64,000 bases of DNA from Methyloversatilis discipulorum (GTDB lineage Bacteria; Pseudomonadota; Gammaproteobacteria; Burkholderiales; Rhodocyclaceae). The stretch is from the NCBI RefSeq assembly GCF_018780585.1, contig NZ_JADMJL010000016.1, forward strand, positions 62,001 to 126,000, in the 5' to 3' direction. Positions 58,443 through 64,000 of the stretch are shown here, one piece after another. Every line of letters starts with the position of its first letter. The first letter of the stretch is position 1. The notes under the pieces are model-generated. The model ran no database searches. It was not told where the DNA came from and saw only the letters and a program-made list of their open reading frames with translations. The position numbers and the translations under genes are program-made.

Positions 58443-59390
58443 ATGTCCGACGATACCCAGCAGCCAATCATCGTCAAGAAGATCAAGAAGGGCGGCGGCG
58501 GTGCGCACGGCGGCGCATGGAAGATCGCCTACGCCGACTTCGTGACCGCGATGATGGCCTTCTTCCTGCTGATGTGGCTGCTCGGTTCGACCGCGCAGGG
58601 CGACCTCGAAGGGATTGCCGAGTACTTCGAGAACCCGCTGAAGGTGGCGCAGCAGGGCGGCTCCGGATCGGGCGACAGTTCGAGCGTCATCCAGGGCGGT
58701 GGACGCGACCTGACGCGGCAGGCCGGTCAGGTGAAGTACGGCGCGGTCGAGACCAAGCAGCGGTCGATCAATCTCAGCGCCAGCAGCGAAGACCAGAAGT
58801 CCGAGGAGATGAAGCGCGAGCAGCAGCGCCAGGAACGCGTCAAGCTGATCGAGCTGAAGAGCCAGATAGAGGCGCGCATCGAAGCCAATCCCGACCTGCG
58901 CCCCTTCCGCAACCAGCTCATGCTGGACGTGACGTCCGAAGGGCTGCGCATCCAGATCGTCGACGAGCAGAACCGGCCGATGTTCGCCTCGGCCAGTGAC
59001 CGGCTGCAGCCTTATACCCAGGTCATCCTGCGCGAGATCGGCCTCATCCTGAACCAGGTCGACAACCGCGTCTTCCTGTCCGGGCATACCGACGCCAAGC
59101 CATTTGCCGGCGGCATCGGCGGCTTTTCCAACTGGGAGCTGTCGTCCAACCGCGCCAACGCGTCGCGGCGCGAACTGATCGCCGGCGGCATGGACCCGGA
59201 CAAGGTGCTGCGGGTGGTCGGCATGAGTTCCATCATTCCATTCGACAAGGACGACCCGTTCAACCCGATCAACCGTCGCATCAGCATCATCGTGCTGAAC
59301 CGCGACACCGAGCAGGCGATGCTGTCGGACGGACGTTCGGTCAACGTCGAGGACGTGGCCGGAGCGGCGGGCGCGGTCGCGCCGCCCTGA
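58443..59390 (+). CDS. motB: Flagellar motor stator protein MotB
   Basis: 315 residues. [20 protein letters not shown] contains D32, the proton-carrying residue of the stator. The plug and linker follow, then an OmpA-like peptidoglycan-binding domain ([28 protein letters not shown]). The C-terminus after the OmpA domain extends about 20 residues ([18 protein letters not shown]). Starts 50 nt after motA. Confidence 0.97.
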   Translation: MSDDTQQPIIVKKIKKGGGGAHGGAWKIAYADFVTAMMAFFLLMWLLGSTAQGDLEGIAEYFENPLKVAQQGGSGSGDSSSVIQGGGRDLTRQAGQVKYGAVETKQRSINLSASSEDQKSEEMKREQQRQERVKLIELKSQIEARIEANPDLRPFRNQLMLDVTSEGLRIQIVDEQNRPMFASASDRLQPYTQVILREIGLILNQVDNRVFLSGHTDAKPFAGGIGGFSNWELSSNRANASRRELIAGGMDPDKVLRVVGMSSIIPFDKDDPFNPINRRISIIVLNRDTEQAMLSDGRSVNVEDVAGAAGAVAPP

Positions 59391-59417
59391 TCAAGTTTCA
59401 CCCCGTATCGCCGTAAA
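59391..59417 (+). promoter_or_regulatory. Candidate sigma-28 promoter of MCP-cheY-cheA unit
   Basis: TCAAGTTT, an 11-nt spacer, then GCCGTAAA, 31 nt before the MCP gene and immediately after the motB stop. Confidence 0.65.
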
Positions 59418-59448
59418 GATCGAAGTCAGTCCGTATCGTTGCCCATCG

Positions 59449-60630
59449 ATGCCCGATGTCATGAAAATAAAACCGATCGCTCTTGTTGCCGCCTGGACCG
59501 GATCCGCAGTGTGTGCCGGTACCGCCGCCCTGCTGGCGCCGCAGTCCATGCTGCCCGTGCTGGCGGCCGTTGCCGCTGCCGCGATGCTGTGGACGCTGAC
59601 GATGCTGCTGTCCGGTCGTCCGGCACTGGAAACACCGGATGAGGCACACGGCGTCGGGGCCGAACCCGACGCTGCGCATCAGCGGGTGGTGGGCAGCTCC
59701 GACTCGGTTCATGACCAGTGCAGCCGGATGAACGAGGAGCTGACGCGCGTGCAGCAGCTGCTGCATGAAGCGATCACCGGTCTGACCCAGAGCTTCCACA
59801 ACATGCATGGCGAAACCACGAGCCAGCGCGAGACGGCGATGGCGCTGACCGGCGGCGACGGCAGCCAGCAGTTCGACTTCGCGCGCTTCGTCGATGAAAC
59901 CTCCGGCACCATGCAGCGCGTCGTCGATAGCGTGGTTCACAACAGCAAGCTGGGAATGGAACTGGTCGAGCTGACCGAGGGCATCGCCCGCGAAACCGAG
60001 AGCGTGCGCGCATTGCTCGGCGAGATCGGCGGCATTTCCAAACAGACCAATCTGCTCGCACTGAATGCGGCGATCGAAGCAGCGCGCGCCGGCGAGGCGG
60101 GCCGCGGCTTTGCGGTGGTGGCTGATGAGGTGCGCGACCTCTCGGCGCGCACCAGCGACTTCAGCCAGCAGATCGTCACCCTGGTCGATCGGGTCCAGGC
60201 CAATGTGAAGATGACCGAATCGGCGCTCGCCAACATGGCCGGCCAGGACATGACCTTCGCGCTGGAGTCGAAGACGCGCGTCGAAACCGTCGTGCGCGGC
60301 CTCGAAATGCTGCATCAGCGCCGCCAGCAGTCCATCGTCGATCTCGGCGCGTCGGTCGAACGTGTGGATCAGGCGGTGGCACACGCCGTGACCTCGCTGC
60401 AGTTCCAGGACATGACCGCGCAGCTGATCGGCCACGTACAGAAGCGCATCGGCGCGATCGACGGCGTGTGCGCCAGCGTGCGCGAACTGTCGCGTGCGGC
60501 GGCGCTGGGCAACGCATCACCCGAACTTGCACAGCGTGTCGATGACGCGCTGGCGCATCTGGCGGTTGTAGACAGCACGAATCCGGTGGCCCAAAAGGCC
60601 TACCAAGAAGGCGAAATAGAACTGTTCTGA
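59449..60630 (+). CDS. Methyl-accepting chemotaxis protein with membrane hairpin, no sensor domain
   Basis: 393 residues. Two N-terminal membrane segments (about 10-30 and 34-54) with only a few residues between them, so there is no periplasmic ligand domain. The signalling tip [21 protein letters not shown] (two parts) and [13 protein letters not shown] (195-233) is intact, so CheA and CheW can bind. A cytoplasmic segment before the tip has a [16 protein letters not shown] helix. It probably senses cytoplasmic or membrane state. ATG or ATG+12 could be used. Confidence 0.88.
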   Translation: MPDVMKIKPIALVAAWTGSAVCAGTAALLAPQSMLPVLAAVAAAAMLWTLTMLLSGRPALETPDEAHGVGAEPDAAHQRVVGSSDSVHDQCSRMNEELTRVQQLLHEAITGLTQSFHNMHGETTSQRETAMALTGGDGSQQFDFARFVDETSGTMQRVVDSVVHNSKLGMELVELTEGIARETESVRALLGEIGGISKQTNLLALNAAIEAARAGEAGRGFAVVADEVRDLSARTSDFSQQIVTLVDRVQANVKMTESALANMAGQDMTFALESKTRVETVVRGLEMLHQRRQQSIVDLGASVERVDQAVAHAVTSLQFQDMTAQLIGHVQKRIGAIDGVCASVRELSRAAALGNASPELAQRVDDALAHLAVVDSTNPVAQKAYQEGEIELF

Positions 60631-60642
60631 AGGAGAAGTACC

Positions 60643-61008
60643 ATGGCAAAGACCGTGCTTGCGATCGACGATTCCGCGTCGATCCGCCAGATGGTGGCAT
60701 TCACGCTGAAGAGCTCGGGATACGAGGTGATCGAGGCCGTCGACGGTCAGGACGGTCTGGACAAGGCCAAGGCCAAGTCGGTCAACCTGGTGCTGACCGA
60801 CCAGAACATGCCGCGCATGGATGGCCTGACGCTGATCCGCAACCTGCGCAGCATGGCGCAATACAAGGCCACGCCCATCCTGATGCTGACCACCGAATCG
60901 TCCGATGCGATGAAGGCCCAGGGGCGCGCCGCCGGCGCGACCGGCTGGCTGGTCAAACCCTTCGACCCGCAGAAGCTGGTCGAGGTGGTGAAGAAAGTCA
61001 TCGGCTGA
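60643..61008 (+). CDS. cheY: CheY-type response regulator
   Basis: 121 residues, a single REC domain with acid pocket D9-D10, D53 in LVLTDQNMPRMDG, T83 in MLTTES and K105 in LVKPFDP. It receives phosphate from CheA and binds the flagellar switch, or in this gene position may act as a phosphate sink/CheA partner. ATG after AAGGAGAAG. Confidence 0.9.
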   Translation: MAKTVLAIDDSASIRQMVAFTLKSSGYEVIEAVDGQDGLDKAKAKSVNLVLTDQNMPRMDGLTLIRNLRSMAQYKATPILMLTTESSDAMKAQGRAAGATGWLVKPFDPQKLVEVVKKVIG

Positions 61009-61039
61009 TCCACCCTTACCTGGCGCGGGGAGACAGTCC

Positions 61040-63253
61040 ATGACGGTGGACATGAGCCAGTTCTACCAGGTGTTCTTCGAGGAAGCGGCGGAGCATCTGG
61101 CGAACATGGAGCAGATGCTGCTCGACATCGATCTGCAGAGCATCGATGACGAAGAAATGAACGCGATCTTCCGCGCCGCCCATTCGATCAAGGGCAGTGC
61201 GGGCACTTTCGGCTTTCACGACCTCGCCCAGGTCACGCACGAACTCGAAACCCTGCTCGACCGCGTGCGCAAGCACGAGGTCGTCATGACGGCGGCGATG
61301 GTCGACGCCTCGCTCGAAGCAGGCGACCTGCTGCGCGACCTGGTGGCGGCGCATCGTGGCGAGGGCGCGGCCGACATGGCACGCGTGGCCGAGGTGTGTG
61401 CGTCGATCAAGCGCCTGTATAGCGATCCGGTATCGGTTGCCGACGAGGACCCGCAGCCGGTGTCGGCGGCGGCGCTGCCGTGCAGTTTCCGTTTCAGTTT
61501 CATGCTGCCGCAGAGCTGCGCCGATGCGGCTGGCGTGATGGAGAACATGAGTGCCGAGCTCGAAGCGCTCGGCAGCCGCGTCGTGGACGTGTCGATCGAT
61601 GCCGCCGGTCGCTGGCAGTGCCTGCTGGGCGGCCGTGTCGACGCCGCCGCAGTGCGCGACATCGTCGAGTTCATCGCCAGCCCCGGCAGCTACGCCGAGG
61701 GCGAAGCGGCATCCGCACCGGCTGCTGCTGCCGACGACGCGTGGGGGTTGTTCGACGCGACGCCAGCCACGCAAGACGACGCCGGCGACGGCAGTTACGG
61801 CTTCTTCGATGCTCCGGCACCCGTTGCCGCGGATGCGCAGGACGACAGCTTCGGCTTCTTCGACGCCGCACCCGGTGTGCCGACCACGGCCGTGCCGCAA
61901 ACGGCTGCGGTGGACGACAGTTTCGGGCTGTTCGAGCCGCTGCCGGTTGAATCTGCCGCGGTGCTGCCGCTGGCGGCGCAGCCGGTAGCCAAGTCGGGCG
62001 CACCGGCTGCCGACAGTGCGCCGGAGCCGGCAAAGCCCGCAGCAGCAACGCGGACCGCCAAGACGACGGGCGGCGACACCTCCATCCGTGTCGGCGTCGA
62101 CAAGGTGGACCAGATCATCAATCTGGTCGGCGAGCTGGTGATCACGCAGGCCATGCTGGCGTCGGCTGCATCCAAGCTTGACCCGGTCGAGTTCGAGCGC
62201 CTGATGAATGGCGTGCAGCAACTCGAACGCAATACGCGCGATCTGCAGGAATCGGTCATGTCCATCCGCATGCTGCCGATGTCCACCGTGTTCTCGCGCT
62301 TTCCGCGCGTGGTGCGCGACCTGTCGCAGAAGCTGGGCAAGCAGGTACGTCTGGTGCTCGCCGGCGAATCGACCGAACTGGACAAGGGCCTGATCGAGCG
62401 CATCGCCGATCCACTCACCCACCTGGTACGCAACAGCCTGGATCACGGCATCGAAACGCCGGACGTGCGCGAAGCGCGCGGCAAGCCGCGCGAGGGCACG
62501 ATCACGCTGAAGGCTTCGCACCAGAGCGGCAACATCGTCATCGAGGTCGGTGACGACGGCGCCGGCCTGAACCGCGAGCGCATCCTGTCCAAGGCACGCG
62601 AGCGCGGCCTGCCGGTCAGCGACGGCATGAGCGACCAGGAGGTCTGGGGACTCATCTTCGAAGCCGGCTTCTCGACCGCTGATCAGGTGACCGAGGTGTC
62701 CGGCCGCGGCGTCGGCATGGACGTCGTGAAGAAGAACATCACCGCGATGGGCGGCCGCGTCGACATCGAATCGATGACCGGCGTCGGCACCCGCATGACG
62801 GTGCGCCTGCCGCTGACGCTGGCCATCCTCGACGGCATGTCCGTCGCCGTTGGCGCTGACACCTACATCGTGCCGCTGAACTACGTGGTCGAATCGCTGC
62901 AGCCGACCGCGGCCATGATCAAGAGCGTCGGCGGCGAGCCGCGGCTGGTGCAGGTACGCAACGAGTACCTGAACATCCTGACGCTGAGGGGCGCGCTCGG
63001 CCTCGCCGGCGGCACCACGGATCTCGAACGCGGCATCCTGGTCGTGCTCGAGGCGGATGGCGGCAAGATCGCGCTGTTCGTCGATGAACTGGTCGGTCAG
63101 CACCAGGTGGTGATCAAGAGCCTGGAGGCGAACTATCGCAAGGTGGTTGGCATTTCCGGCGCCACCATCATGGGCGATGGCCACGTCGGGCTCATTCTCG
63201 ACGTGCCGTCGCTGGTCGAATCGGCACGCGGCAGGCTGGCCGCCGCCGCCTGA
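61040..63253 (+). CDS. cheA: Chemotaxis histidine kinase CheA
   Basis: 737 residues. P1/Hpt has AAHSIKGSAGTFGFHDL (H48). A P2-like domain (about 150-220) binds CheY/CheB. A long Ala/Pro-rich linker carries four short repeats of the form (W/Y/F)-G-(L/F)-F-(D/E) near residues 235, 253, 271 and 295. Then come the P3 dimer helix (about 345-410), P4 ATPase (DHGIETPDVREARGKP, FSTADQVTEVSGRGVGMDV) and the CheW-like P5 domain (about 595-737). All kinase motifs are present. Confidence 0.97.
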   Translation: MTVDMSQFYQVFFEEAAEHLANMEQMLLDIDLQSIDDEEMNAIFRAAHSIKGSAGTFGFHDLAQVTHELETLLDRVRKHEVVMTAAMVDASLEAGDLLRDLVAAHRGEGAADMARVAEVCASIKRLYSDPVSVADEDPQPVSAAALPCSFRFSFMLPQSCADAAGVMENMSAELEALGSRVVDVSIDAAGRWQCLLGGRVDAAAVRDIVEFIASPGSYAEGEAASAPAAAADDAWGLFDATPATQDDAGDGSYGFFDAPAPVAADAQDDSFGFFDAAPGVPTTAVPQTAAVDDSFGLFEPLPVESAAVLPLAAQPVAKSGAPAADSAPEPAKPAAATRTAKTTGGDTSIRVGVDKVDQIINLVGELVITQAMLASAASKLDPVEFERLMNGVQQLERNTRDLQESVMSIRMLPMSTVFSRFPRVVRDLSQKLGKQVRLVLAGESTELDKGLIERIADPLTHLVRNSLDHGIETPDVREARGKPREGTITLKASHQSGNIVIEVGDDGAGLNRERILSKARERGLPVSDGMSDQEVWGLIFEAGFSTADQVTEVSGRGVGMDVVKKNITAMGGRVDIESMTGVGTRMTVRLPLTLAILDGMSVAVGADTYIVPLNYVVESLQPTAAMIKSVGGEPRLVQVRNEYLNILTLRGALGLAGGTTDLERGILVVLEADGGKIALFVDELVGQHQVVIKSLEANYRKVVGISGATIMGDGHVGLILDVPSLVESARGRLAAAA

Positions 63254-63267
63254 TCCGCGTCCTGCTG

Positions 63268-63302
63268 GATGCCCCACCTGCCAGCGATCGGGTGGGGACA
63301 TC
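63268..63302 (+). terminator. Possible hairpin between cheA and cheW
   Basis: GATGCCCCACC and GGTGGGGACATC pair with one mismatch, followed by a weak pyrimidine-rich TCCTCGTCGTTCTCCC. It could attenuate read-through; no clean T tract. Confidence 0.35.
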
Positions 63303-63352
63303 CTCGTCGTTCTCCCGTCTTGCGTACCCGCAAAATTAGGTGCTTCCCAGCC

Positions 63353-63380
63353 TCAAGGCGCCCGCCTTGCATGCCGTTAC
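63353..63380 (+). promoter_or_regulatory. Candidate sigma-28 promoter of cheW
   Basis: TCAAGGCG, a 12-nt spacer, then GCCGTTAC, 32 nt before cheW. The -10 resembles that of motA (GCCGTTAG). Confidence 0.45.
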
Positions 63381-63411
63381 AACTTCAGTAATCGCAGCGA
63401 GGGAGCAGAAG

Positions 63412-63921
63412 ATGATGCAGGCGGCGCAGGCGGTGTCGCACCGGCCGGACGACGGCGCGGAGGGTAGTTACGCCCAGGAGTACCTCACCTTCACGCTGGG
63501 TGAGGAGGAGTACGCAATCGATATTCTCAAGGTGCAGGAGATCCGCGGCTACGACGCGGTCACCAGCATTGCGCACGCACCCCCCTTTATCAAGGGTGTG
63601 ATCAATCTGCGCGGCACCATCGTTCCCATTGTCGACCTGCGCATCAAGTTCGGTGTCGGCGTCGTCGAATACACACCGTTCACGGTCACCATCATCCTGA
63701 ATGTCGGCGGTCGTGTCGTCGGCATGGTGGTCGATTCGGTGTCCGACGTGCTTGCGCTCGAATCGTCGAAGATCCTGCCGGCACCGGAATTCTCGTCCAG
63801 CCTAGACACCCGCTACATCCATGGTCTGGGTTCCATCGACGAGCGGATGCTCATCGTCGTCGATATCGAAAAGCTCATGCTGTCGGCCGACATGGCGTTG
63901 GTCGACGATCAGGTTCACTGA
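63412..63921 (+). CDS. cheW: Chemotaxis adaptor CheW
   Basis: 169 residues, double ATG after GAGGGAGCAGAAG. CheW fold: [24 protein letters not shown] (first half), [23 protein letters not shown] and [22 protein letters not shown]. It links CheA to receptors. A 20-residue N-terminal tail precedes the fold. Cotranscribed with the following MCP gene. Confidence 0.96.
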   Translation: MMQAAQAVSHRPDDGAEGSYAQEYLTFTLGEEEYAIDILKVQEIRGYDAVTSIAHAPPFIKGVINLRGTIVPIVDLRIKFGVGVVEYTPFTVTIILNVGGRVVGMVVDSVSDVLALESSKILPAPEFSSSLDTRYIHGLGSIDERMLIVVDIEKLMLSADMALVDDQVH

Positions 63922-63932
63922 AGGTGGCACAC

Positions 63933-64000
63933 ATGGATTCTTCCAACGCATCCCCGGCCGCCGCGCGCGGCCTGACCGTCCAGCAGCGGCTGATGGTCAT
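63933..64000 (+). CDS. Methyl-accepting chemotaxis protein (5' fragment, cut by window end)
   Basis: Only the first 22 codons are in the window: MDSSNASPAAARGLTVQQRL, then Met-Val. The sequence leading into a membrane segment and its place after cheW suggest an MCP; GGTGG precedes the ATG. The call rests on context. Confidence 0.5.
   Translation, partial: MDSSNASPAAARGLTVQQRLMV

Noticed and set aside
61016-63301. 761-codon minus-strand frame
   Set aside because: Antisense to cheA; His/Asp/Gln-rich shadow.
1-64000. CRISPR arrays, tRNA or rRNA genes, prophage or intact insertion sequences
   Set aside because: No regularly spaced direct repeats, cloverleaf-like sequences, rRNA core sequences or transposase/integrase motifs were recognised by eye.

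Overview
The window is high-GC, gene-dense chromosomal DNA from a betaproteobacterium. The best guess is a methylotroph-like member of the Rhodocyclales/Sterolibacteriaceae (Methyloversatilis-like). The reasons are the flhDC-motAB-MCP-cheY-cheA-cheW order, a free-standing pqqA, a PEP-CTERM protein, the LPS genes kdsD-kdsC-lptC-lptA and the general protein character. The genus is an inference. No rRNA, tRNA, CRISPR array or intact insertion sequence was seen.

Layout. 0-4.4 kb: a TonB-like protein, an ankyrin protein, a SulP anion transporter and an ETHE1/Blh-type metallo-beta-lactamase-fold enzyme (probable persulfide dioxygenase). 4.4-9.8 kb: a large hybrid histidine kinase (Cache-PAS-PAS-HK-REC-REC-Hpt) facing an HD-GYP response regulator. 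9.9-12.8 kb: pqqA with its own terminator, then the overlapping operon kdsD-kdsC-lptC-lptA for Kdo synthesis and LPS export. 13-18 kb: a Kef-type antiporter, an orphan pilin-like protein and a membrane histidine kinase. 17.7-26 kb: small accessory and stress genes (peroxiredoxin, VOC proteins, GFA protein, azoreductase, alpha/beta hydrolase, PEP-CTERM protein), including a decayed VOC gene. 26.3-31 kb: a SWIM/SNF2 helicase and an ECF sigma factor with a DUF3379-like membrane partner. A REP-like repeat cluster lies at 31.1-31.4 kb.

31.4-41.2 kb is a complete malonate utilisation unit: a TRAP transporter (substrate-binding, small and large membrane subunits), then mdcA-C-D-E-G-B-H. It is divergent from a GntR/FCD regulator, and the shared intergenic region holds a perfect palindrome. 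41.3-44 kb carries trpG-trpD-trpC (no trpE), then a Spy/CpxP-like periplasmic protein.

44.8-64 kb is mostly signalling and motility: an HDOD protein with a degenerate kinase module, an HNH endonuclease, a second TonB-like protein, a Rieske protein, a MASE1 histidine kinase, a NUDIX hydrolase, an HDOD-REC-GGDEF protein and a REC-(degenerate GGDEF)-EAL protein. Then come flhD-flhC, motA-motB, an MCP, cheY, cheA, cheW and the start of another MCP. Six sites matching one sigma-28 (FliA)-like pattern, TCAAG-N3, an 11-12 nt spacer, then GCCG-N4, stand before the hybrid kinase at 4.7 kb, both c-di-GMP genes, motA, the MCP and cheW. This suggests that the flagellar regulon reaches these signalling genes. 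Nearly all operons use 4-nt stop/start overlaps, several with GTG or TTG starts.
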